Shown here one piece after another: positions 25,801 through 32,771 of a stretch of DNA of 35,123 bases. Source of the stretch: an uncultured Helicobacteraceae bacterium (GTDB lineage: Bacteria; Campylobacterota; Campylobacteria; Campylobacterales; UBA6016); NCBI GenBank assembly GCA_937973585.1, contig CALJKN010000116.1:1-35123 (forward strand). Reading direction: 5' to 3'. Each line of letters opens with the position of its first letter. Within the stretch, counting starts at the first letter, position 1. The notes under the pieces are model-generated. The model saw only the letters and a program-made list of their open reading frames with translations, ran no database searches and was not told the origin of the DNA. Both the position numbers and the translations under genes were made by a program.

Positions 25801-25923
25801 GTTATTTGCGGTCTGCTGTTTTCAACATTTTTGAGCCTCTTTGTCGTACCTGCCTTTTACAAAATAATGGCTCCGTTGGACGACAGGCTAAGACGACTAT
25901 ACAAGCAGGATAAAGGGGTATAG
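22900..25923 (+). CDS. RND-family multidrug efflux permease (HAE1-like)
   Basis: This is a 1007-residue inner-membrane proton/drug antiporter. An N-terminal membrane helix (SRPITTIMFALALVFFGL) is followed by porter loops, the TM4 proton-relay pair DD in GIIIDDAIVVIENI, and in the second half the TM10 Lys in LGLVGKNSTLVVDAANRF. Two large periplasmic loops and twelve membrane helices follow the AcrB plan; the acidic relay pair and the absence of heavy-metal-type features favour HAE1 over HME. It completes the MipA-TolC-adaptor-pump operon, starting 7 bp after the adaptor stop. Confidence 0.93.
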   Translation: MYKFAISRPITTIMFALALVFFGLSEKFRMPAALYPAVDFPTVVVTTFYKGASAEIVESKVSDKLEEAISGISGLDFVSSDSSKGVSIVVAQFKLSKPIEEAVNDVRDKVSSAGLSAEVEKPIVDKFSVNSSPIITLFLSGDANNTQKLMTYADEIIKPKLQRLEGVGNVDIVGLRKKIIKIHPDTTSLLKYGLDLNDLSSKIGSENIKRDGGRVIADKNEWLVSVDADAMNAQALGEIKIKDGVKLKDVATVTDGIADERSFANLNGKPGVMLQVKKITGANEIKIAEAVKGQIPALTGLSKEFKLDVLFDSTIFIKNTLSSVQLDLLLGCILASLVVLLFLRNFTLTIVAALSLPVSVLGVLAVIGWSGQTLNLLTLTALTLAIGIIIDDAIVVIENIYKKLESGTPKYKAALDGVAEISFSILAISAMLLAVFVPIANMSGIVGRFFMSFGITVVAAVIVSYIIAITLIPMISSLVANPKHTGFYIKTEPFFAAVELRYKKWLTLAVKYKKTTLLSAIGVFLLSMVLSGNLGMVFMPKEDKSQFTVSIKTDPGMSMEEMKKKTLEIQKTLMGAPEIEYCSLVLGKVHEGSIYVRLKPLESRKRSQSEVMDEARKKFAGFKGFRINVMEFDDMGGYEINTPFQMILTASDAKTAENSGRKLMEFLKTVKGTTGVQSNIQPKTPELSVRIITENVARYGLKTSDVANVIAGAFSGEVAISYLRERGKEYDVTIRLDDNARGDKDAVGRLSIKNDKGEMILLSSVAEISDSLSPTTIKRYDRQKQVLVGADLTGGLALDALLKEVMENKDKWLTDGVSFVLEGDAKYMGETAEAFGVAIMAAVIMIYLILASLYESPLQPLVIMSALPLSFTGAFLGLYAAGMNMSLFSMMGLMLLLGLVGKNSTLVVDAANRFREGGAKLDDAVVEAGVARFRPIVMTTVAMCFGMLPLALSVGEGSGVKAPMGVTVICGLLFSTFLSLFVVPAFYKIMAPLDDRLRRLYKQDKGV

Positions 25924-25924
25924 A

Positions 25925-27451
25925 ATGATGTACGATGCGGTTGTCGTCGGCGGAGGAATCGGCGGCCTAACTAGCGCCGCCATACTCGCAAAAGAGGGGA
26001 AAAAAGTGCTTTTATTGGAGCAGTTCGCCAGAGTCGGCGGATATGCTACCGCCTGGAAAAGAGAGGGGATAACCGTAGAGGGGGTTTTGCACGAGATAGA
26101 CGATATAGGGGTAGGCTCACAAAAAGCAAATCTACTGAGAGGGTTGGGTATATACGACAAATTGGAGTTTGTAGCCCCAAAAGAGTTTCATAGGGTTATT
26201 GCCGACGGCATCGATATGACGGTTCCGCACGGATACGAAAACATTAAAAAGTTTTTTGCCGACAATTTCCCGCATGAAAAAGAGGGTTTGGATATATTTT
26301 TTAGCGGGATAGATGCGATTTACGACGAGGTTACGGAGCTTTCATCAATAAAGGGAATTGGGGTGGCAAAACTTCTATTGTTCCCCCTGTTTTTTAAGTC
26401 GCTCATAAAATACGACAAAAAAAGCTACGGCGAGTTTTTGGATGAGTGCATAAAAGATGAGAGGCTGAAGCTTCTCATATCTGCCAATCTGGGATACTAC
26501 ACCGACAATCCGTACAACCTGGGGCTTTTGTTTTTTGCAATGGCACAAGGGTCGTATTATCGTGGCGGCGGCTACTTCGTAAAAGGCGGTTCTCAGCTCT
26601 TTAGCGACGCATTTGCAGACTCCATCAGGCAAAACGGAGGAGAGATTATTACAAGAGCTGAAGCGGTAAAAATAGAGACAAGGGGCGGCAAAGCCACAGG
26701 TGTAGTATACAGGCAAATCGGAGCACAAAAAATTCCCGACAAAAGGGCTGTAGCAAAAGTAGTTATCAACAACGCCTCTCCGTCGTGGGCGATAAACGCT
26801 CTGGATGATAAAGATAGCGTACCGCAAAAAAAATATACCGATTTCACAAAATCACAAATATCCCCCAGCTGTTTTGGGATATACGCCCTCATAAAAGGGG
26901 AGAGGGCTCCTAATAACAGGCCGTACAGTACCCATGTTTTTACACCGTACTCCGGCCTTGGCGATGTCTCTCACGGTATATATGCCCCTTTTGAAAAGAG
27001 ACCGTTTGCTATAGCCGATTACGGCGCTATCGACTCCGGATTATCAAACGGCAAAGATTTGAGACTTGTTGCGATTTTTGCGACCGATAGATACGATGAT
27101 TGGGCAAATCTGGATGAAGTAATCTACGAGGAGCGCAAAAAAGAGGTAGCCGAAACTCTCCTAAAAAGGGCGGCCGAGATATATCCGGACATCTTGGAGT
27201 CTATCCACTCCTACGAGGCGGCAACCCCTATAACGATGGAGCGGTATACGAAAAACCCAAAAGGGGCAATATACGGCTTTATGCAAACCTCAACGCAAAG
27301 CGGACGGTATAGAAAAAAATTTGCCTCGATACTCCCAAACATCCTAAACGCATCGGCATGGGGAGAGATCGGAGGGGGCTATAGCGGAGCTATGTACGGC
27401 GGAGAGTTTGCCGCCAAAAAGGCTTTAAAATTATTAGGGGAAACAAAATGA
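25925..27451 (+). CDS. CrtI/phytoene-desaturase-like FAD oxidoreductase
   Basis: This is a 508-residue flavoprotein. The N-terminal dinucleotide fold VVVGGGIGGLTSAAILAKEGKKVLLLEQ and the following GGYATAWKREG place it in the CrtI/retinol-saturase superfamily; the C-terminus carries the second FAD-contact block WGEIGGGYSGAMYGG. Such enzymes desaturate, saturate or isomerise isoprenoid-like substrates. No carotenoid genes are nearby. It begins one base after the RND pump stop and overlaps the next gene by 4 bp, which suggests its product or substrate is linked to the pump. The substrate is unknown. Confidence 0.85.
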   Translation: MMYDAVVVGGGIGGLTSAAILAKEGKKVLLLEQFARVGGYATAWKREGITVEGVLHEIDDIGVGSQKANLLRGLGIYDKLEFVAPKEFHRVIADGIDMTVPHGYENIKKFFADNFPHEKEGLDIFFSGIDAIYDEVTELSSIKGIGVAKLLLFPLFFKSLIKYDKKSYGEFLDECIKDERLKLLISANLGYYTDNPYNLGLLFFAMAQGSYYRGGGYFVKGGSQLFSDAFADSIRQNGGEIITRAEAVKIETRGGKATGVVYRQIGAQKIPDKRAVAKVVINNASPSWAINALDDKDSVPQKKYTDFTKSQISPSCFGIYALIKGERAPNNRPYSTHVFTPYSGLGDVSHGIYAPFEKRPFAIADYGAIDSGLSNGKDLRLVAIFATDRYDDWANLDEVIYEERKKEVAETLLKRAAEIYPDILESIHSYEAATPITMERYTKNPKGAIYGFMQTSTQSGRYRKKFASILPNILNASAWGEIGGGYSGAMYGGEFAAKKALKLLGETK

Positions 27452-28023
27452 AAAAAATACTCATACTAAACGCAAATCCGGTAAAAGGGAGTTTTTGTGA
27501 GGCGATTGCAAAGCGATATTATGATGAGGCGATTTCGGCAGGACACGAGGCCAGAATCCTCCATATCGGCGAGGTAGATTTTAATCCGAGCCTATACGGC
27601 GGGTATAAGTTTGAGACACCGATAGAGGATTCACTAAAAGAACAACAACAAAATATCCTCTGGTGTGAGCATCTAGTAATCGCAACCCCGAACTGGTGGT
27701 CCGGCGTTCCGGCGGTATTTAAAGGGTTTATCGACAGGGTGTTTTTGCCGCATTTCGCATTTGCCTACAAACCGAACGGCATGGTAGAGGGGTTACTTAA
27801 GGGGAGAAGTGCGAGGGTGTTTATCACGCAAGACTCGCCAAAGTTTTGGTCAAGGTGTATAGTCGGTGATCCGTTATGGAAAATGCTCAAAAAAGGGACG
27901 CTATCTTTTTGCGGAATTAAGCCTGTTAACAGGACGATTTTTTGTATAGTTCGAAAATCGGACGACAAGCAAAGGGAAAAATGGCTTGACGAGACGGCAA
28001 AACTAGCCAAAAAAGGGGAGTAG
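27448..28023 (+). CDS. Flavodoxin-fold NAD(P)H quinone oxidoreductase
   Basis: This 191-residue protein of the Flavodoxin_2/MdaB-YwrO type has FMN-binding loop LNANPVKGSFCEAIA at the N-terminus, TPNWWSGVPAVFKGFIDRV (the aromatic FMN-ring contact) and GLLKGRSARVFITQDSP. Members do two-electron reduction of quinones or nitro compounds with NAD(P)H. It overlaps the FAD oxidoreductase gene by ATGA and is followed 3 bp later by a membrane-protein gene. Confidence 0.87.
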   Translation: MKKILILNANPVKGSFCEAIAKRYYDEAISAGHEARILHIGEVDFNPSLYGGYKFETPIEDSLKEQQQNILWCEHLVIATPNWWSGVPAVFKGFIDRVFLPHFAFAYKPNGMVEGLLKGRSARVFITQDSPKFWSRCIVGDPLWKMLKKGTLSFCGIKPVNRTIFCIVRKSDDKQREKWLDETAKLAKKGE

Positions 28024-28026
28024 TAT

Positions 28027-28683
28027 TTGGAAGATATAGACAAACAAGAGGCTTTAAGGCAGATAGAGACAATCAAAAAAGCGGTCATCGAGAGACGCTA
28101 TGCCATACCGGACACTCCCGGACATTACTTTGCATGGGCGACTCTTAGCGCCGGAGGAATCACCATTGACGACTGGAACGATATTTTTGCCAGTTTATTC
28201 GATATATCACACTCTACAATTTTGGCAATCTATCTTGGGATTATGATAGCCGTGGGATTTGCGGCTAGCGGATGGTTTTTTTCAAAAGAGCTCAAAAGAA
28301 CAGAAGAGATATGTACACCGCAACTAAAAGCGTTGCAGACCATATATCTTTGCTCCATAGGGTTCGCCTCCATCATTAGCGTGGCTCTTGCCTCTAGCTC
28401 GGCCGGAGTGTATATATATGGAATATGGATTTTTGCAATCGGATTTTCTATGTATGTTGAAAACGTTATTAGTAAAAGCTTTTTCGGTAACCTAGGCCTG
28501 CTTTTAGTGCTTGTTGCGGCCGCTTATGTACTTGGCTCCTATGCCTATCTCGGAAAAAACCCAACCGGATCTCAGATATGCCTGATTGCCGAAACAGGAA
28601 AATACCTCTCCCTCGTGTTTATATCCGGAGTACTCGGATATCTTGGGCTAAAACTACTACTAAAGAGAAGAAAGAATGTTTGA
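28027..28683 (+). CDS. Uncharacterised membrane protein with TTG start
   Basis: This 218-residue protein has four to five predicted membrane helices, for example ILAIYLGIMIAVGFAASGWFF and LGLLLVLVAAAYVLGSY, after a hydrophilic N-terminal 50 residues. I accept the TTG start because AAAGGGGAG lies just before it and it follows the previous stop by 3 bp. Its end overlaps the winged-helix regulator by 8 bp. Membrane proteins paired this way with a small winged-helix regulator are frequent, and the pair may form a sensing unit. I do not know the function. Confidence 0.75.
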   Translation: MEDIDKQEALRQIETIKKAVIERRYAIPDTPGHYFAWATLSAGGITIDDWNDIFASLFDISHSTILAIYLGIMIAVGFAASGWFFSKELKRTEEICTPQLKALQTIYLCSIGFASIISVALASSSAGVYIYGIWIFAIGFSMYVENVISKSFFGNLGLLLVLVAAAYVLGSYAYLGKNPTGSQICLIAETGKYLSLVFISGVLGYLGLKLLLKRRKNV

Positions 28684-28957
28684 CCCCCTCCTGCATCATC
28701 CCGTCAGGACAAAGATAATCTCTATGCTCTCTTCGAGCGAAAAATTGTCCTATAAGACCCTAAAAGAGGAGACAGGGCTGACGGATGGAAATTTGGCCGG
28801 ATATCTCAGAAGTTTGGAGGATGCCTCGTATATCGAATTTGAAAAAATCTTTGAAGGGAGAAGGCCGAAAACGGTATATATGCTAACCGACAAAGGTCGT
28901 ACCGCTTTTTTGGACTATTTGGAGGCATTAAAGGAGTTTATCAAAGAGCAATCGTAG
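28676..28957 (+). CDS. Winged-helix transcriptional regulator (MarR/PF13601-like)
   Basis: This 93-residue protein is a single winged-helix domain: HPVRTKIISMLSS, KTLKEETGLTDGNLAGYLRSLEDASYIEFEKIFEGRRPKTVYMLTDKGR. The TDGNLxxxLxxLE recognition helix and the GRxPxTxYxLTxxG wing are hallmarks of the PF13601 group. It is the last gene of the run from 20214 or from an internal promoter, and probably represses the local operon. It is fused to nothing and overlaps the membrane protein gene. Confidence 0.88.
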   Translation: MFDPLLHHPVRTKIISMLSSSEKLSYKTLKEETGLTDGNLAGYLRSLEDASYIEFEKIFEGRRPKTVYMLTDKGRTAFLDYLEALKEFIKEQS

Positions 28958-29035
28958 TTTTAAGATAAGTTTTTATAATTTTTATGATATATTTGACCAA
29001 TTCACTTTTACCCTTTATTTGCAAAGGCTCTAATT

Positions 29036-30211
29036 ATGTCGCACAGGTTGGATATCTCTGTCTTCTCAAACCCTTTGTTCGAGATAGGCTCCGTAGTTTT
29101 GGTGTTATGGAAAAACGAAACCGGATGGCCTATCGAGATGGTAACAAAAAATATAGAGCCGCTAACCGGTTATGACTCTAATGATTTTTTGCAAAAAAAA
29201 CTAGCATATATAGACCTGATGCACCCTCACGAGATAGAGAGAGTGGTCGGCGAGTTGGCACAAATAGACGATATTGGCTATATAAAACACGCTCCATACA
29301 GGCTAAAACACGTCAACGGCAGATATATATGGGTTCAAGATTACACGGTTGCCGTCAGAGATGAAAGGGGGCAGATAACCCACTATGTCGGCTATCTGAT
29401 AGACGTAACCGAAAGGATGGAGGCCGAAGAGGCTTTGACTGTTCTAAACAGGGAACTTTTGGATAGGGTAAAAGCAGAGGTCGAAAAAAACAGAGAGAAA
29501 GATTTTGTCCTCTCCAGACAAGCCAGATTTGCGGTTATGGGGGAGATGATTAGCAATATTGCCCACCAATGGAGACAACCGCTAAGCGCCTTGGCCGTAG
29601 CTATTCAGGATGCGAGAGTCGCTTTTAAATACGGTGAGGCTGACGAAAAATATATGGATTACTTTGAAGAGACAACTATGCGACTCATCAAGTATATGTC
29701 GGGCACTATAGACGATTTTAGGAATTTTTTTAGACCGAACAAAGAGAAAACGACATTTTTTGTTTTGGATTCCGCTACACAAGCAAAAGCTCTAGTCAAA
29801 GACACCCTAACTTCTTTGGGCATAAAACTCAACATAAACATAAACGAAGATATATCCGTAATCGGTTATCCGGGGGAGTTTTCTCAGGTGATTCTAAATC
29901 TTATAGCCAATGCCAAAGATGCTTTTGCCTCATCCGATACCGACAACAGACACATAGATATTACCGCCTACAATAGTGACTCATTTGCCGAGATAACGGT
30001 AAAAGACAATGCAGGCGGGATTGATGAGCACATATTTGAGCGAATTTTTGAGCCGTATTTTACGACAAAACATCAGGCACAGGGAACCGGCCTCGGTCTA
30101 TATATGGCAAAAATGATCATAGAACAAAGCATGGGTGGTTCAATCTGGGTCAAAAACATCGACGGCGGAGCACAATTCACGATACGGATACCGTATGAGG
30201 CTATAGCCTAA
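29036..30211 (+). CDS. PAS-domain histidine kinase
   Basis: This is a 391-residue cytosolic kinase. A PAS domain occupies about residues 17-125 (PIEMVTKNIEPLTGYDSNDF ... PYRLKHVNGRYIWVQDYTV ... GYLIDVTERMEAEE), then comes a coiled coil, the H-box ISNIAHQWRQPLSAL (His near 182), and a HATPase domain with NLIANAKDA, DNAGGID and GTGLGLYMAK. No receiver or response-regulator gene is adjacent. It does not carry the shared KxSxRLxKIxxLSDxQQ helix of the signalling island. It is the last chromosomal gene before the integrative element. Confidence 0.9.
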   Translation: MSHRLDISVFSNPLFEIGSVVLVLWKNETGWPIEMVTKNIEPLTGYDSNDFLQKKLAYIDLMHPHEIERVVGELAQIDDIGYIKHAPYRLKHVNGRYIWVQDYTVAVRDERGQITHYVGYLIDVTERMEAEEALTVLNRELLDRVKAEVEKNREKDFVLSRQARFAVMGEMISNIAHQWRQPLSALAVAIQDARVAFKYGEADEKYMDYFEETTMRLIKYMSGTIDDFRNFFRPNKEKTTFFVLDSATQAKALVKDTLTSLGIKLNININEDISVIGYPGEFSQVILNLIANAKDAFASSDTDNRHIDITAYNSDSFAEITVKDNAGGIDEHIFERIFEPYFTTKHQAQGTGLGLYMAKMIIEQSMGGSIWVKNIDGGAQFTIRIPYEAIA

Positions 30212-30264
30212 TCGTTAATCAACCGTCAACCGCAATACGTCTATGTAGATTAAATGAGTATTTG

Positions 30265-30318
30265 TTAGACTAACTTAGATTAACAAAAGCGGCTAAAGCC
30301 TTGATTTTACGAGGTTTA
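30265..30318 (+). repeat. Left end repeat (attL-like)
   Basis: This block begins with two tandem decamers (TTAGACTAAC, TTAGATTAAC; 30265-30284), then AAAAGCG, TAAAG and TTGATTTTACG, all repeated with few changes at 35033-35086. It lies 53 bp after the stop of the chromosomal kinase gene. It may contain the integrase core site or be a duplicated chromosomal target. Confidence 0.65.
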
Positions 30319-30391
30319 AACGGGTTTAAAAGTATTCTTTGGATTGTATAAAATGATAGGTTGGTGGGCATAGCTCAACCGACAATAGCCG

Positions 30392-30619
30392 TTAAAGCCT
30401 TATTTTATCGATAGTTTTTAAAATTACGCTTCCAAAAGGTACATTAAAAGGTACAATGAGCTTAATGCTGTAAAGCTGTGACTTAGTAAAGTTTTGAACT
30501 GTTTGCGGTTTTGTGTGTAGTCTATCAAAGCCAAATATGAAAATTCTCATATTTTGAAAACCGCAACGGCATAAAGGGCATACGATAAAAGGGCGTTTAT
30601 TTTTCGGCTTTGACTCCAC
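30392..30619 (-). CDS. Doubtful 75-residue ORF with a CxxC motif
   Basis: A GTG-initiated reading frame with CPLCRCGF near residue 14 and a basic N-terminus. It has a poor ribosome site and its 3' part runs through the GGTACA repeat block, so those residues are dictated by repeat DNA. It could be a small zinc-knuckle protein, but a chance frame is at least as likely. Confidence 0.2.
   Translation of the reverse strand: MESKPKNKRPFIVCPLCRCGFQNMRIFIFGFDRLHTKPQTVQNFTKSQLYSIKLIVPFNVPFGSVILKTIDKIRL
30436..30459 (+). repeat. Left GGTACA repeat block
   Basis: Two GGTACA hexamers 12 bp apart (30438-30443 and 30450-30455) sit inside a 24-bp block that recurs with one mismatch at 34985-35008 near the other end, in the same orientation. 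Paired short motifs just inside both ends of an integrating element are typical arm-type integrase sites. Confidence 0.55.
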
Positions 30620-30730
30620 CTTTTTGTTGCGGTAGGGTATCGCATTGCTAGAAAACTTAAAATATCTTGCGGCGGTACAGTTTTTCAGATAAGATACTTA
30701 CAAGACATTATAGGGATAAGGAGTTGCAAA

Positions 30731-30931
30731 ATGAAAATAGTAGATGATGTAGATGATAATGAAAAAGAAAAACCTCAAAAAGTCGTTGTAACTGATTTTG
30801 ATATACCGTTTCGTTCGATTGTGTTTTTTATTATTAAATCTACTCTTGCATCCATTGTAGCGTTCATTGTGGTTGCTGCTCCGATTTATTTCTTATTATT
30901 TATTTCTCTATTTATTTCGGGTCTCTGGTAG
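30731..30931 (+). CDS. Small membrane protein of the element
   Basis: This 66-residue protein has a charged N-terminal third (MKIVDDVDDNEKEKPQKVVV) and one long or two short hydrophobic helices over about residues 30-64 (VFFIIKSTLASIVAFIVV ... LLFISLFISGL). ATAAGGAGTTGCAAA gives a strong ribosome site, so the gene is likely translated. I do not recognise it. In a minimal element such cargo could be a toxin, a superinfection or defence factor, or a structural accessory; nothing in the sequence decides. Confidence 0.6.
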   Translation: MKIVDDVDDNEKEKPQKVVVTDFDIPFRSIVFFIIKSTLASIVAFIVVAAPIYFLLFISLFISGLW

Positions 30932-31228
30932 AATACCGAAAATATGAAAAATAACGGTACGCACCTAAAAATGCAAACTATTGTTTTTAACTGTAAGTGT
31001 ACTTTTTTTATGGATACTGAAAATAAAAATAATCCAACTTGAATGCGTGTTTAAGGGGCTGTGTCCACCCCGCAAAAATTTTTATAGGCCTAGGAGTACC
31101 TAAATCTTTACGGCCTAATTAAGATTATTAAAGCGCCAATGCGCACTTATCGGAACCAATACGGATTATTAAGTTAAGTAAAAATTAAAGCTAATTTGCC
31201 GATAATTGCTTACCTAAAAAAGAGGTAA
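30932..31228. other. Intergenic region without a clear gene
   Basis: About 300 bp upstream of the structured RNA. It contains a 32-codon ORF (30944-31042) with no ribosome site, which I do not accept as a gene, a GGGG/CCCC hairpin with TGTCCA in its loop (31055-31071), and a TAGGCCTA palindrome near 31085. I see no other features. Confidence 0.5.
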
Positions 31229-31334
31229 CTCCGATTGGACACCGGAGCAGTTAAAGGCTATGCGATAAAGCCTAAAAACCGTTACTGTAAGATGGGAAGC
31301 TCTACCGGACTTGTTCCGGTGGGGCTTTTTTTTT
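31224..31334 (+). ncRNA. Candidate structured RNA with three-way junction and terminator
   Basis: A possible closing stem GTAAC (31225-31229)/GTTAC (31281-31285) would enclose two hairpins: CTCCG/CGGAG (31229-31233 with 31243-31247) and AGGCT/AGCCT (31255-31259 with 31269-31273). One base is shared between the closing stem and the first hairpin. A strong intrinsic terminator follows directly. This is riboswitch-like or small-RNA-like in layout. It does not match any riboswitch consensus I remember. The pairings were read by eye only. Confidence 0.4.
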
Positions 31335-31489
31335 GGGCGTACTTTTGCAAAAAAGAGGGTAAAGGGGTACACCATTTTACAGGTAGGCCAAAGTTGTTTA
31401 TCGCTGAAATAATAGCAACTGCCTTTTTAACAGCCGTCTTTGAAATCCTTTACGGAGAATACAAAGACAAGCGCAAAAAAGGACGCTAA
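31235..31489 (+). CDS. Possible small membrane protein overlapping the RNA terminator
   Basis: An 84-residue frame from TTG 31235 (or 65 residues from ATG 31292). The second half looks protein-like: two hydrophobic stretches (LVPVGLFFWAYF and FIAEIIATAFLTAVFEILY) and a basic tail KDKRKKGR, with a terminator 5 bp after the stop. Neither start has a good ribosome site, and an intrinsic terminator lies inside the 5' part of the frame. Either read-through of that terminator controls the gene, or the frame is not translated. Confidence 0.35.
   Translation: MDTGAVKGYAIKPKNRYCKMGSSTGLVPVGLFFWAYFCKKEGKGVHHFTGRPKLFIAEIIATAFLTAVFEILYGEYKDKRKKGR
31298..31334 (+). terminator. Strong intrinsic terminator
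   Basis: A 12-bp stem (31298-31309 with 31315-31326, two G-U pairs) and a 5-base loop CTTGT, followed by nine T residues (31326-31334). This is the clearest rho-independent terminator in the window, and it ends the candidate structured RNA. Confidence 0.8.
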
Positions 31490-31494
31490 CGGCT

Positions 31495-31528
31495 CCGCCT
31501 CGGGGATTGTCCACCTCGGGGCGGTTTT
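31495..31528 (+). terminator. Terminator after the 84-codon ORF
   Basis: An 11-bp stem (31495-31505 with 31514-31524, two G-U pairs) with loop ATTGTCCA, followed by TTTT. The loop shares TGTCCA with the hairpin at 31055-31071. Confidence 0.6.
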
Positions 31529-31636
31529 GCCTCTGTCTGCTCTATAATACCTTAGCCCACCGCAACCATATCGGTAGACTAACCGCTTGTAGATAAATGA
31601 ATCCGGCTAAATACCCCTAAATATCCATAATCTTGC

Positions 31637-31662
31637 TTGATTATTAAAACACTAATAATCAA
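31637..31662. repeat. Perfect 10-bp AT-rich inverted repeat at rep 3' end
   Basis: TTGATTATTA and TAATAATCAA flank a 6-base loop and span the stop codon of the replication-initiator-like gene. No U-tract follows on either strand, so it may be a weak terminator, an RNA 3'-end stabiliser or a protein-binding site. Confidence 0.45.
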
Positions 31663-32293
31663 ATACAATAACTATAATTTTCTCTATATCCTCAATCGGC
31701 GGCTCATACAACCGTAACGATACACTAACGGGCAAAGTAAACTCTATACGCCATAATGGAACGTTTAACCCGTCCTTAAGGGCTTTATTGTAGAGCTTTA
31801 TTTTGTCTATCCCGTACAAAGCGGGGGCGTTTATGTAGTGAGTGTTGAACTCTTTGCGATAATAGCCTCCTATCAGCTTGTAAGCCTCGATATTTGGCTC
31901 TTTTGGAGTATCAAAGCATAAGTCTATGCTAGTAATCGGGCAAATACTAAAAATTGCATTTAAGAGGCTTTGCGCTTCACTTGTTAGCTCTCTTTTGTAT
32001 CCGGCTAATCCAAAGGCAATAAAACGGGCTTTTTTATATTCGTTTTCTTTGAGACTGATAACGGCAAAGCTAAAGGGGGCATTTGGAGCATATAGGCCGG
32101 ACGTTGTACCTTTTCGTTTTGACTTGATTAGCTTTTTGATATGCCCGCTTACTTTTGCATTGTCGGTTATCGGTTTTAAGTCAAAACACCCCGTTTTTAT
32201 CTTTGCTACCCGCTCTTGTTTTCTGCATAGGCTCTCTATGGTGTCTATCCGGAGAGAGCTAGGAAGAGAACTATATAAACTACGGAGGGGCAT
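31652..32293 (-). CDS. Probable replication initiator (Rep_trans/RstA-like)
   Basis: This 213-residue protein has two family-like signatures: ITSIDLCFDTPKEPN (a strand ending in the acidic DxxxD pattern of Rep_trans initiators) and, near the C-terminus, KIKLYNKALKDGLNVPLWRIEFTL, matching the YxKxxE...LxRxExxL segment around the catalytic Tyr. The length is short for the family, and the C-terminus may be trimmed. GAGAGGGG lies six bases before the start. In a small integrative element a Rep would replicate the excised circle. The assignment rests on remembered motif patterns and is only moderate. Confidence 0.45.
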   Translation of the reverse strand: MPLRSLYSSLPSSLRIDTIESLCRKQERVAKIKTGCFDLKPITDNAKVSGHIKKLIKSKRKGTTSGLYAPNAPFSFAVISLKENEYKKARFIAFGLAGYKRELTSEAQSLLNAIFSICPITSIDLCFDTPKEPNIEAYKLIGGYYRKEFNTHYINAPALYGIDKIKLYNKALKDGLNVPLWRIEFTLPVSVSLRLYEPPIEDIEKIIVIVFDY

Positions 32294-32426
32294 TTTTTAC
32301 CCCTCTCTCAAAATACCGCCGCCGCCCTGTTGTATCGTAGGGCGTGGGGATTTTGGTTTATAGCGGCTATAGACTAACTTAGTCTTTATTGGAGTGCGGA
32401 TTATTTTTTGCTTATAGCAACGCATT

Positions 32427-32771
32427 TTAGGCCGCTTCAAATCCATCAAAATCGCTCCCTAAATATAGGTGCAAAAGCTCCGGATTATCTCGGTATTTTT
32501 CTATCACTTCGATTTTAAACTGCTTCAAAAGCTCGTAATCTTTTTGTGTTGTATCCGTCAAAACATAAACACCGTGGCTTTTTTTTGTGCTAGTCTGCGC
32601 CCGTTTAGTTATGATACGTTCAAAGCCATATTTATAATCATTCCGCAAATCTGATATAGTGTTGCTAATCCTGCTTGTAAACCATAGCTTTTCACTCTCT
32701 TTTGTTGATACCGTATCGCCTCTAATCAAGCCCTTTAATGTCGCATATCTGCTCTCTACCGTGCTAAGCAT
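32427..32771 (-). CDS. Winged-helix-like small protein of the element
   Basis: This 114-residue protein has an N-terminal block YATLKGLIRGDTVSTKESEKLWFTSRISNTISDLRNDYKYGFERI. It resembles the helix-turn-helix domain (HTH_39-like) found in phage and satellite regulators: a helix, then S/T-x-E, then ISxxISDLR, then a basic wing. The C-terminal part is helical. It overlaps the upstream 82-codon gene by 8 bp, so it belongs to the alpA operon. It probably binds DNA and may control replication or excision. Confidence 0.6.
   Translation of the reverse strand: MLSTVESRYATLKGLIRGDTVSTKESEKLWFTSRISNTISDLRNDYKYGFERIITKRAQTSTKKSHGVYVLTDTTQKDYELLKQFKIEVIEKYRDNPELLHLYLGSDFDGFEAA

Larger units (their letters stand above)
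30212..30730. other. Gene-poor left end of the integrative element
   Basis: About 520 bp with no convincing gene. It holds the left copy of the end repeat (30265-30318, with similarity continuing to about 30366), a degenerate partial copy around 30384-30412, a 24-bp block with two GGTACA hexamers (30436-30459) and a short hairpin at 30359-30380. A minus-strand ORF (30392-30619) crosses the repeats and is treated separately. Confidence 0.6.

Noticed and set aside
30359..30380. tRNA-like fragment at the attachment site (GGGCATAGCTC)
   Set aside because: It resembles the 5' part of a tRNA, but there is no anticodon arm, TψC loop or acceptor pairing in the following bases.
30944..31042. 32-codon ORF in the element
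   Set aside because: No ribosome binding site and no recognisable protein features; probably chance in AT-rich DNA.
31224..31334. Match to cobalamin, c-di-GMP-I or hammerhead RNA
   Set aside because: Short similarities (ACTGTAAG, AAAGCCTAA, a three-way junction) are present, but the defining conserved cores of these classes are missing.
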